A stretch of DNA of 64,000 nt from Struthio camelus (lineage: Eukaryota > Chordata > Aves > Struthioniformes > Struthionidae), in NCBI RefSeq assembly GCF_040807025.1, contig NC_090942.1, forward strand, positions 82,932,273-82,996,272, written 5' to 3'. A model generated the notes under the pieces. That model was not told the DNA's origin and did no database searches. It saw nothing but the letters and a program-made list of their open reading frames with translations. Below, one piece after another: positions 25,701-37,932 of this stretch (the first letter of the stretch is position 1; every line of letters starts with the position of its first letter). The translations under genes were made by a program, and so were the position numbers.

Positions 25701-26203
25701 TGATTGTGGGAGGAAGCTTGAACTGAGACATAAGTGTAACCTGAAAGCTCACAAAACAGAAAGCATGGAAAGAAAAATCTCAAACATCTTTTGTCGTGGA
25801 GACTTCCAAAAAAAAAAAAAAGAGAGAGAGCGAGCGCGAATTGGCCTAGGCACTGAATGTCAAGCACTTGTTGGTGAAGGCTTGGTTTTCAGGTACAGTT
25901 TGGTAGAAAAGTTTAGTTTTCTGCTTAGAAGTAGCAAGAAAAATCTGATGGGATATGCACTGAACTCGTAAAGCTCTTTCTGAAATCCGGAAGGGATTGT
26001 GTCTGTTATTTGTAGTAAGCTTCTCTGCAGCACAGAAGCAAAACATTTTAGTAACACACTTTGTATCTTGAAGAGCTTGGAAGCAAAAGATAAAATGAAG
26101 GTATAGAATGAACTTTTTGTTGGTGAAGGAATTGTTCAAATTAGACTTCACTTATGGTTGCACTTGCATACGGAGTTTATAACAGGGCTTTGCATATTCG
26201 GTG

Positions 26204-26338
26204 CACTGAGCAGACGCTCCCTGACTAATCCTCAGAATATACCTGGGCAGTAGGAGGGTTAACATTACCCCAGTTTCACCCTCAAGCAGGCAGCAGCTGC
26301 TAGTAAAAGACGTGGCATTAGGAACTGGGGATTCTGCT
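26204..26338 (-). mobile_element. MIR-type SINE relic, shortened
   Basis: Reading the + strand, 'tcctcagaatatacctgggcagtagg', 'taacattaccccagtttcac' and 'gctagtaaaagacgtggcat' follow the reverse-complement MIR order 'cctcac.acaacc..tgaggtagg', 'ttatccccattttac', 'gctagtaagtggcagagc'. Part of the core between the second and third block is missing. Confidence 0.55.
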
Positions 26339-29300
26339 GGATGGGTCTGGGGATGAAGGGGCAGTTCTAGGTTGTCACAGGAAAATAATAATAAAAAAAA
26401 AACTGCTTATAAAGAAAATCTACAAAAGGCTTAGATTTAATGAATGACAATAGGGGGAATTGAAGGAGGGAAATTTCCCACTCCCCTAATGTGCATGTTC
26501 CCATTTCAGCCAGTATTATGTTACTGATGATCACAGTGCTCCTTTGTGGAACTGTTTGCTTGAAATCCCTAGGTGACTGCAACTGTGTTTTAACTGTTCA
26601 CAAGCTGTAACTGTGAGTAGAGGTAAGATTTGGAAACAGCAGTCCTATGGGTGCATCTTTGTCACATTCTGTTGGGTAAATTCTAGTAGAGCAGGATTAT
26701 CAATAAATTAGGAGTACAGGGTGTTCACCTATTTGAAACAAAAGCAGTAAAGGTATTAATTCCTGATCTGACTATAGCTGTAATTGCACCTTCTTAAACA
26801 TGATTGTTTCCTGAGAGCAGATGTGCAGCGATCTGTGTCATACCTCATGTGTAAAGCACTGCCAAGGATGACAGAGTAGATTTGTCACATCAAGACATGG
26901 CACTGTTGAGCTGAAGCTCAGCAGTGTCATAGCAGTCCTCACCAGATGTAACCGTTGGCCCTGCAGAACGTGACCCGCGGCAAAGACGAAGTCACTGCCC
27001 CCATAACAGTAACTGGGCTCAGGTTGTGAAACCCTCCTATTTTACTGTCCCTCCTTACCCAGGCCTCATGCCTGAGTCTCCTCAGCATGCTGTGAAGGGG
27101 AGACTTCATTCGTCTTGCGTTCAGCTCTCTGCTTGCTTGCAATTCACTTTCTCCTGCTGAGCAGGGGCCTCGCACAACTTGCCCACTCGTGCTCCCTGCT
27201 TGTCTGTTGACATGCTTGCCAGCTGGCTGGGACACGTGGAGAGGGGAGGTGCTAGGTTGAGCAGTAAAGATCTGTGCTTAAAGCTGTTTTCCCCCATCCA
27301 TCAGTCTGGCAGAGGAATGGCTGAAGACCTGTTTTCACTATGGCAGAGATGTTGGGAAGAAAACTCTGAGGAGAGCTTTAATTCTTCCCTCCCTCCAGGG
27401 CATAGTCCACTGGTTTTCTTCTTGCACCATCTCAGTTCTTCCCTCTTCAAGCACTTTGTTGCTCTTAGCTTTTCCAAACTAGAAGGATCATACCAGACTT
27501 TATTCTTCGCTATTGCCTGTAGTGATTCAAGTGCGGTGAAGCAGTCTGCCATGTGCCAAGTCTGATTAATTTGTGCAGGTGAATTTAATGGGCAGTGGCA
27601 GAAGTTATGACCGAAAGCTGCCTGGGATGCTGAACTGGACAAACTCTGCTATATCTCATTGAACCCAGGAGAGATGGGTGTTTATGTGTTTGTTTATACC
27701 CCACTGATCAAAGCATGTTGCAGGTAATGGGAAAGAGAGTGTGCCAAGTTTTAGATTTCATTTAACTGCTGCCTGTACTTCCCAGGGGAAGTTATTCATA
27801 TTAAAGAATGCACACCTTCAATTAGAATATAGTATCGTATGCAGCGTTGCGTAGGTTGGTGGATGCAAATGTATTGAGGACTTTGCCTTCCTTAGCTTGA
27901 GCTAACATTATTTTGTGATCACGTCATAAAAGAGGCAGAGGAAACTTGATAAAGTTTCTAGTACACTATTAGTCATGATGACTGTTAGGAGTCTGCTGTT
28001 CTGACTTCTCACTAGCACACTGAAGTCATGAGCGCAAGTGAATTTAGGCACAAAGACCTTATTTTACTTCTCCGTATCTCCGTTTGGCAGGGTGGGGCCT
28101 GGGAAGGGAAAGAATTTTTACACGCCACAGGGGTGAGGAAAAAGAGGCCGTAGGCCAGTCGAGAGTCAGAGCTGATGTCTTCAAAGACTGCCAAAGGGCA
28201 CTCTCAGGATTTTAATTGCTCAGCTAATATCTGAAGAGCCACGGAGACATAAAGGAGTAGTATTTTAGGAAGTCTTGAAGGGTGGTGGTGGGAAGCAGAG
28301 CCTGCCCCCTCCTTCATATGCAGAAAAATGAAAGGAGGGAATAAAATATCTGTAATTGTTCCTTATTCATTGAAAGTTCATTTCATAATTAAAATGGGAA
28401 AATACTGTAATTAGTACATCATAGAAATGCTAGTGATATTTCTGAACTGGTATAAACTCTGTGCTTTTAAGTGACGCAGACATGGAGCTCTGCTGCACGT
28501 GAAAACACATGATTTTCCTGTTGATAGGTGTGGGAAGGTACTGTTGAAATGGAGAACATCAGTATTGTTCACCTGGCTGGGCTATTCTTTTTTGAAGGCT
28601 GTGCCTGTAGGGCTCTGACAACAATGCATAAATGAAAAATCAGTGTTATAATGAAGATACAGAAAGAGCTTAGGAAAAAGATTAGGAAATGACCGACTTC
28701 TTTACTTTTTTTAATAATATGCTATGTTAATTCGTGTTAGGAACTAATGCTAAATCTAGATTACAGCATCTATGAGCTGTAATTACCTACAATTTTGAAA
28801 TAAATTAACGGTAATTGGTGATATTAGTTATTTAAAAAAAAAAAAAAACCTTCTTAAGATTGATATATAGCAGTCCTGCCATTTTAAACATTGATTCACG
28901 CAATTTTTCGCTGTTCATTCCGAAATGAAAAGTCACAAAAATGCCTCCATCTTCTTCCATTCGGATTGTTTCCGTGCCAGACTTTGCAGAGGTATTGAGA
29001 TGGTTTCCAGGGCTTTTCCCTACCATCTCATTTTTGTTGTTTGTTTTCAGGTTTGCTCACAAGGAGCTCCTTTGAGTTGATCTGGCTTCTATGCAATGTC
29101 CCTTTAGATCAAGCCCTTTACTGGGGAGAGAAAAAGGTCTATTTGTGCCATGGGAATGGCACCCTAAGTGGTGACACTGAGATCAGGAGACATTAAACTT
29201 TGAAATAATTGCTCCCTTCAGAATGCTTGCAGATCCGATTAGAGTATCCAGCTTCATGTATTGTGTGCTTAAAACCTGAACCAATGGTGAAAACACTTAC

Positions 29301-30095
29301 TAGCATAGCGAGCATAGTGAAAACATGAAACTTGTGCCCTGATGGTTGTGTTTCACATCCGCACTCCGGGGTGCACCTGATCCTTAGTTTTAGGCGCTTG
29401 GCTGTGGCGGGGAGCAAGACTCGTGTGCTGCAACAGCAGGGTCTGGCCAAGGATCTGGGGTGCGGTGTGTAACCGCAATATCAGTCCAAATCCAGGTTGC
29501 TGCATTTCTGTTCTCCAGAGCAGCCCCTAGGCCCTAGTCCTGTCTGTGCCTTTCAGCTGCTGCTACGGCTTCTCCATCTGCACACACAGCTGCTGCAGGG
29601 AGGGGATTGGCCTACAAACTGTCCTCCTGCTTCTGGGTTGGATTTTTTGGCTGGATTAGCTTCCTGAACTGGCTCACATGGTCATGTGAGCATGGGCACA
29701 TGGGAGAAGGTGGGAATGTGCAGTAAGGGTGACACAGCAGCCTGGACCTCTATTGCCTTAATTTGTTCTAGATTTGTGGCCTTTTTGTCATATTTGAATT
29801 TAAATGTATTAGGACCCGATTCCAAGTGTTGCTGAGTAGTCTATACAGCCTGCGACAGCAGAAGTTGTTGAAGGTGTTCTACTTTGCAGGACTGGGTCAT
29901 ATCTAGATGAATTTAACAGGGTATCTGCAGTTCTCTAAATTGGGCCTGATGAATTTGATTAGTGAGTTTTGTTAATGCATTTATACCATAGCATATTTCT
30001 CTGCCAGTCTCTTAGTTACTGAAATATGTGGCTCACCGGATCAGGTCTAAATACTTTGCAAATGAGTTTAGTATTGTCAGGCCCAAGTGCTACCT

Positions 30096-30142
30096 CCCCT
30101 CCTTTACCTCCCTTCCCCCCCCCCTTCCCCCCCCCCCCCCCG
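30096..30142. repeat. Poly-C rich simple repeat
   Basis: Two C-runs of 10 or more bases separated by 'tt', preceded by C/T-rich sequence. Run length is probably uncertain in the assembly. Confidence 0.85.
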
Positions 30143-33100
30143 GTCAGTTTTTGATGGGGGAGGAAGGTTTGTCCTTATTCCCGCTAGTCACAAGTTACAT
30201 CTTAACATTTTGGCTTTAAAAAAATTAAGATAATATGAGATCTTGCTTTCTGGCTTTTGAGCCACAATTTCTGTGTTTGTTTTTTTTTTTTCTTTTAGGA
30301 CTTTTCCACACCCATAAAGGACAGACATGCATTTTTCTTAATTGTAAGCCAAAATTCCCATATAACCACATGATTCTAGGAAGTGGGACTACACAAAAAA
30401 CAAAATATTGTGATGCACCCAATAAACCTATGCCAGCTGGCCATGCAGGCATTATGCTGTAAGTAACAACAGGTTTTCCATGTGTTTGCATTAGTACCTT
30501 CCTATTCAACACCCACACAATTCCTGTGGCTTTGGGTGTGTGAAGCTATTTTTCCATGGGGAGAGGGAAGGGGTCCTCTCTGCTTTCCAACATTTACATT
30601 TCTTATACCATGTTATTTATATTTAATACTCTTTCTTCCCAGTTGCAAACATGTCTCATTGTGCTTGTTAGCTTATTCAATCTATGTATATCAACTACAT
30701 TTCTAAGAAAGAACAGTTCATTCCCTGAAAAGCTGGGTTAGGGGAGGGTTATACCAAAGCTCATTCCCTTGCCCTCCAACCTCTTAACCTTTTGGATGGA
30801 TTTCTTCCTTCTCCCTTCCCCCCCCAACCCCCATCTGCAGTTTTCAGTGGAAAGCTGACCTGCACCATTGTTGTGGCATTGCCAACTATTTTTGATTGTG
30901 ATACAAGTCTCATAACAATTTTCTAACATCTGTCATAAATCTGTTTACTGGATTTATAATCATTTTAAAATGTTGTGAGGAGCTAATCTGGAAATGTATT
31001 CTAAAATCATAAAAAGAAGACAAACAAGTTTAAGAATTTTTTTTCCGTTGCTCTCTCATGATATATTGATACCAAACTATTTTTCACTGTTAATTCTATT
31101 TAATGGTACTAACAATAGTGAAGCCAGATATCTGGTACAGTTTCTGCTATAGGTATGCTGGTCAGGACAGGTAGAAGTTTTTAGGATGGTGTGAGGTACG
31201 CGTGCAGTTTTGTTGGTAGTATTAGGACTTGTTTCAGTTGCATAGGATATGCTCTGCCTACGTTGATACAAAAGCACAGTTTTGCCAGGATATTTATGGC
31301 TGGGAGCATTTTTCCATATAGCTTGTACTGCTAAACTGTTCTATGTATGTTCTGTTTTGTAAGACTCTGACAAATACCAGTAATGGCAGCAAGAAATCTT
31401 ACTGTTTTCAAGGTGGAACTTGATCAGGCTGTGAAAGAGATTATATTATGTGTTTGCCAAAAACATCAGACAAGATAACTTAGGAGGCCCTTTCTGCAGG
31501 GGAGGACAGCACGTTCCCATTCAGTCTGCTGAATGCTGTTCATCCTTATCTGTCTATAGCTTAACTGTGCTCAGGACTGGTACAGGTAACGTGACAACGG
31601 CTGTACTCAGCAATGGTTCCACTAGGCAAGGCCAAGCTTTCAGGTGTGTTTCCAAGCCCTTTGATGTTTTAATGGCATTTGCATCTGTCAGGATGGTTGG
31701 ATGCAAACATTAGCATTCTTTAATCCGAGACTCAAAAACAGCAGCGTGGGATTCTGGCTCATGCTTCTGTAGCATAGTAAAAAAAGACTGAAATTTCTGC
31801 AGCTAACTGGAGAATTTCCCACATCTAGGCCCTGGATCACTGTTTAAAGAGAAACTGGGAGCTCCTCTAGTTCATAGCAAACCTTCTGTGTAGGAATGCG
31901 TAGAGCATGTTTCACAGTCTCCAGCAGCCAAGAGCAAGCGCTCTACATCATAGCATACATTTTTGGAAGTCTTTGCTTCCTTTTGGGCTCCAGATGTGTT
32001 TCTCTCAGTCCTCTCTTCATCCCCAGAGTTTGTAGTGACACCTGCATAGAGCAGCTTGCAGTGACTTTCACTGGGGGAATTCTTCTCTCTATCAGTCCAG
32101 TACTGTCAATATTCTTCTAAGATTTAGCTACTCTAAGTAGCTCTACTAAGCTACAGCAATGAGAACTACACACCATTCTTGTTTGTTCTCATACTAGAAG
32201 GGTACAAGTACTGCAGAATGCCATGGCTTATCCATTGCTTCTATGAACATAAAACTGAAGCTGTGCTTAAAGTGAGCCAGTTTTTCTGATATGCATATGG
32301 CTCCATTTATCTTAAGACTGAATCATTTTTGTTGCATCTCTGGGAAGTGCAGTGTGCAGTGTAAGCAGCAGTCTTTATTCACTGCTTGGCAAACATTCAG
32401 TAATAGCTGCAGGTTTTTTTTTTTTTTTTAAGTTATCATTAAATATTGTAATCCATTTAAATGCAAATAAGTATAGGAAAAGTATCCTTGGTTTTTTTTG
32501 TCAATTAGTCAATTCATAGGTCCAGTATATCTTGACTGTGCTTTCCATTACTGGAAGCTAGTTAGATGCTACTGCGAGTGTAGCGAGATGCTACTCAGGC
32601 AAACTGTCTGCACCTCTGTGACAGGGAGGTCTTATCCACTTCTGAGCTGCAGTAGCAGCTGGGTTGTCTTTTCCAGCAGATCAGATAGTATCAACATGAC
32701 AGGTTATTTCTGTTTCCCCAGTTGGAAACACTTGAGGAGGGTACTAGTTCTCAGAATACTAATAGCACGTAGACACAATGTTGCAGTGCAGTAGACTCTA
32801 CCTTATTTTGCCACACACTTTTTTTAAAGATTACTTTCTTATTCTATAAGTTTTCTCCTTCAGCAAGTTCCATTTGCTCTCCATATCTCCAAAACCATTT
32901 CTACGTAACATTATTTCCCTTCTTCATTCTTATCTCTAGTGCTTGGTGTAATCTCTTCCTGAGATCAAGAGTGTTGACCCCCCTACTTCACCCTTCCTAA
33001 TGGGCTGTATAGTGATAGAGTAGCCCAGTGGTGCATGAAGATTAGCAGCTTGAACCCAATGGCCATTTTCTGCAGCAGAAGACTTGCAGTAGGCTTCTCT

Positions 33101-36100
33101 CCCATGAAGGGGGCACCAAGGTGAGAAAACAGCCTGAGGCATGCCACTCAGGCTGCATAGCTGGAGAAGAAAAAAATAAAAATTGAGACTTCCGGTAGGG
33201 CACACTTTGTGTTAGAACAGTCCTGACTCCTTTTCCGAGTCCCTTACCAAACTGAATCAAAATGTGGCCTCTAGATAGGCATGCTAACTCTGGTAGCAAT
33301 TTTCCTACACAATTAGCTCTGGATTTTTTTGTGGAGAAAGGCAGATCTGAGCTGAGCTCACCTGAGCCATCTGGACTCCTCTTAAAACAGATCTGAACTA
33401 TGTGATGGAGATGCAGTTAAGCTGGGAAGAAATAGCAGGAAGGGGCTCAGTGTGCTCTAGTTGCATGTTTCTTGTCAGGTGGGTGTTATACTCCACTCTG
33501 AGCTTTGTCCTCCTTGCAGCTGTTGCCTGGTACCTAAGCTGCAGCACTCAAGCTGGCTTAGGCACTTCTGCACCAAGCTGTGGTCACATCAGCATGGATA
33601 TGTCCAAGCCGTAGAGTCTCAGCCTTTGATTTTTTTTTTTTTAAATAAAACAATGTCCTCAGCCATTCACAAGTGCCTGCAAGTAGTGTGGATTTCTCCA
33701 CACAGCCAAAAGTTCTCACAGCTGTGTCTTTAAAAAAAGCTACAACAGCCAAAAGAGGAGCAGCTGGTGTACCAAGGCACGGAAGTGTGCTGTGCGTGTC
33801 TCCATGGCTGCCTCGGTAGCTCCCTCCTCCCTTCAGTGGGTTTCAGGTGTCTTTCTGTGAGGCCGGGAGTGGAATGTGCTGCCGTGGCACACCCTGGGCC
33901 CCGCGTGTGCCCCAAGCCTGGCCGGCCATCACTGCCATGTGGAGCCCGCGCAAAGGGCTGGCCAAGCAACTCAACCTGCAGTGTGCCTTGGTTCAGCTCC
34001 AGCTCTCAGGCTTGTAATTGCAGGGCAGGGCTTTCTCAGCCAGGAGCGTGTTTACAACAGAGTGGGTGTGTTTGTCTGTGCTCCCATCTGCCTTAGCGTT
34101 GCCAGGGCCCGTGGCAGGAAGAACAGGAATAGGGAGCACCACGTGTTCCCTGGTGGGGACTAAGGCCTGCACGTGCACAGGAAAGAAAGTCAGGATCCTG
34201 CAGGAAGGTGAAGAAGGCAAAGAAAATGAGGTCTCTCCTGCTCTTTGGAGAATGAGGATTTGGGGGCTTGTTTAACTCTGGAGTTACCTAGGATTACCAC
34301 TGTATTTAATTCTGCACATGGATGTATTAATTCTTGAATAGGTCTGACTAACTGGAGGGCATGTCTGTGCTTGAGCATGCTTGTTTTTGCTCAGGCTTTC
34401 CTTTTGGGAAAGTGTGTGTGGGGACACAGTCAGGTGGTACTTATTTAAAACCAGAAACATTTGTCATCCCCATCCAGGTTAACTGATCCACGTTAGAAGG
34501 AAGTATGCTATTCACATTGTTTTCTGTAATCTGGGAAAGTAGTGTATGGATGTGTGCACCGTCACAGGAATTGCTTTGTCTGCTATTGCTTTCACTGTTT
34601 TCCTATTTTACTTAGCTGGCCACCTTCCTCACCTATCCCCTCTCCAATTTTCTGCTCGCTACTGCAGTGCAGTGCAACCAAATATTACCTGTGTGTTTTC
34701 ATGCTGGAGTGCAGCCAGCTGCACCCCTTCACCATTCCAGCTTGTGATGAGTTCATGTGCCTGGTCACCTACACATTACACAGCAGCTGCTTCCTGCTGT
34801 TGCATGGTTGTAAGCCAAGGTCCCATACTTCCAGACCCTCTTGGGGGAAAACTGTGGCTAGCCTTATCTAAATAGGAGCCATCAGCCCACCTTACTTCAG
34901 AAGTCATGTCAGAGCATAGGACAGAGAGATGGCACACTGAACGTCTGATGCAGAGAGATGCGAAAGAATGGCAGCCCCAGCAGTGGTTAACAGTGAGACT
35001 TCTGGGAGAGTTTGCATAGCCTGCTCTTGGGTGCTTTTCTGTCACACTGTTGACCCTACCACAAATGCTAACTAAAAGACTTCTCCAGCGAGGCCAGCTC
35101 CTGGGCCTTTGGTACTAAGCAGATTCTTGGGTGGAGGGGCAAACTGGCTTGTTGTTGGAATGTAACATGACAGTGCTCCAAAGGCAAGGCTCTGTATGCT
35201 GCTTCTCTGAATCTGACTGCTACAGGTGCAGTCAGAATTGTGTTTTATTATTTTCTTTCCATCTCTGAAATCCTTATTGCAGCAAGATTTACATCTTTGA
35301 CCTTAGTGCACCAGCCTTCAAGGAGGAGCTTAACCGTGTCCCAGACCAGATGCATACAGCCCTCTCCACTGTCACTGCAGAAAGTTTGCCTGTCCCTTCT
35401 CCTGCCTAACTTCCCAAAGCTTCTCTCTTGTTCATGAGGTGTGCATGACACCTGGCAGAAATACTGAGACAAATCTTACTTGGCAACTTCCAATATTAAT
35501 GCACTGTGCACTTCGCTCTACTCTTTTGTGTCCCAGTATCACTGTGGAACTGCTCCAGCTGCAGCTTTAAACTAGTCCTTTTACCCATCCAAAGCCCTTG
35601 GAACAGAGCCCGGGAAGTGGAAGCTGGGTCTTTCAGCCTAGTAAGAGGAAATTCAGTGTTGTTTACATCTGTAACAGCTCAATGAGCAAGAGTTCTTCCT
35701 CTTACAGGACACAGGCTTGAGTTTGAAGATTTTGCTATAGAAACCTTTCTAGACCATCCTGCCTATTAGTAATAAACCTTCCTTAGTGGCCAGCTTTTGT
35801 CCAAGACCATTAAGTTCCCTAAGCAGTCTCTCTACTCTTTGGGAGCCCATTTTTGAAAACTGTCTGTATTAGCGGTGATAAGCAATATTTTTCTTTCCCT
35901 ACAGCAGAGGAGACTCGAGTTCGACAGCAGGAAGAGTGTAGCACAGGAATAATCTGATATGATCATGGAGCTTACATTAGAGGAGGGGTAGGCATACCTA
36001 TTAGGGATGACACTGAGCTGATCCTGCCTTGGACAACGTGACCTCTTCCAAGTTTATGACCCTGCTACCTTCCGTGTACTGTCAAACTATGTTTCTGTGC

Positions 36101-37932
36101 TGGAGTCTTTTTCCTGCCAGTACTGTACCTTCCCACGTGCAACAGTTCCAAAGGATGATTTATCAGCACCAAAGTAGTTGACTACTGACTGATAATGGTA
36201 AGATATGGCAGAAGCCCTGTGGAAAGTTTCCATACAGACTTACCTCTTAGGCACATAGCGTTTACTGAAATTGTAACTATTTACAACTATTCTCCGTTTG
36301 AGGGGAAAAAAATCCAGAATGCTGAATAATCCCATTTTTGGGATTATTAAAATTAAAGATTACATGAGGAAAAAAAGAATCCATGAACAAAGTTAAGTGA
36401 CCAACTCCATTTTTTTGCTTGAAACTTTGGGAAAAAATGCTAACCTTAAATTTGTAGGGAAATTAGGAGTGGTAAAGAAAGAAAAAGTGTATGGATTTGG
36501 TTCTGTTTTGAGCAGGAAAAGGAATTTTTTGCACAAGCAGTATGAACTCTCCAGAGCCAGACCTTGGAGTTTTTGTGCAGCTAGTAGGTTTTTACCTGAA
36601 GAAATGTTGAATGCTTTCTTTGACCAAAAGATGCAGGACTACACACTGGCATCTGGAAGCTTGGGCAACTGTAAAATAGGATGAAGGAGGAAAATACTGA
36701 GCCTTTGTTCAGGGAGGAATCTGACTGTGGCTGCACATTGCAGCAGTTCCTTCAAGGCTAAATTACACCCTTTGGCATGACTGCAAGGGTAACCCAAGGT
36801 ATGTAAAGCAACCTGAAGCAGCAATTTATAAGCCATTTCTGATAAGCAGAGGATAGGGAATACAGAAGAAAGGCTGGAACGCTAGAGAAATGTTCCAAAA
36901 GCAGAGGAAAGATGGGGAGGGGAACCACTAAGGTTGGCTTCTTTCTCTTGTCTCTTAAGGTGGGGATTGTGGACCACAAGATATGGTGAAAGAAAAAAAA
37001 AAAGTAGTGAATCAGATTATACCATCCTTTTCAGACAGATTCCCAAATGTACATTCCCTACTGCTTTGTCATGTCTGATCTTCAAATGCACTAATGGATG
37101 GGAAATTCCAGAACATCCTTTAGGAGACTGTCCAACAATCCTGAGTGGTGTGTGTGTTTCCCCCCCCGGAAGGGCAGTCTAAATGAGGATCTGATTTTTC
37201 TCTGTAATCTGTAGTTATGTCTAAACGCTCTGAAGTTACTCCTCTCAACCCATGTGTTTTACAGCCTTAAAGTATCTTGTGTCTTATGTCATGTTCTAGT
37301 TATCCGTTAATCAAATGCTTACATTCCTAGTCCTCATTAATCAATTCCTGTAGTCGGTTGTGTTAAGTCCCTCTGTTACACATAAGTGCATAGAGATCTA
37401 GTAAAGAGAGCCCTCAGCTCTAAAGCATGGACTTCTCCCTTTTGAAAGAGAGATCTCTAAGTAATCTCAGCTAGCAACTGGAAAAGGCAGTGCGTATACA
37501 TCAACCATGGCTCAAAAATTAGTGGAGGTTGTTTGTTCATTTTCTTGTTCTCTGAACGTCTCCTGGTTTTGCTTTTTGGGTTTGAGATGGCTAGGAATGA
37601 CCAGCACTTTTCAGAAGTTGTGCTGCAGCTGTGTATAGAGACACCGGCATCTCCTCTGCTCCTTGACTAAAGTCACTTTCTGAGTTTGCATTTAAATCTA
37701 AAAAGGCACTAGTAGCTTTATTTCAGTGTTATCATCATACTGAAAACTTTTATCGAGTGCTTGCCTACCCTCAGACTGAGTATTTGTTTTCCAGCTCTTA
37801 CCACCCTAAGTATGTATTCTGCTTTTTTCTCAGCTACGTTAGTACATGTGTGTTAAAGTTTCTTAAGCCAATTAGATCTGCCAAATCATTCTGCAGTTGT
37901 AACAAAAATATGCATTTTTTTTTCGTTGACAG

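Larger units (their letters stand above)
18006..37932. other. Probable long first intron of ARHGEF5, or upstream intergenic DNA
   Basis: About 20 kb without a recognisable coding exon. It holds old CR1-like tails (19.27-19.40 and 20.07-20.17 kb), a (TA)n tract (21,764-21,821), a C-run/A-run junction (22.66-22.74 kb), a MIR relic (26.20-26.34 kb), poly-C tracts (30.10-30.14 kb) and several poly-A or poly-T runs. If the CpG island at 17.2-18.0 kb is the promoter, this is intron 1. The final bases, a T-run followed by 'cgttgacag', form the splice acceptor of the first coding exon. Confidence 0.5.

Noticed and set aside
33767-34275. Several overlapping frames of 85-109 codons in a locally GC-richer stretch
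   Set aside because: No domain, no splice pattern, no CpG island, and frames open on both strands. Probably chance.
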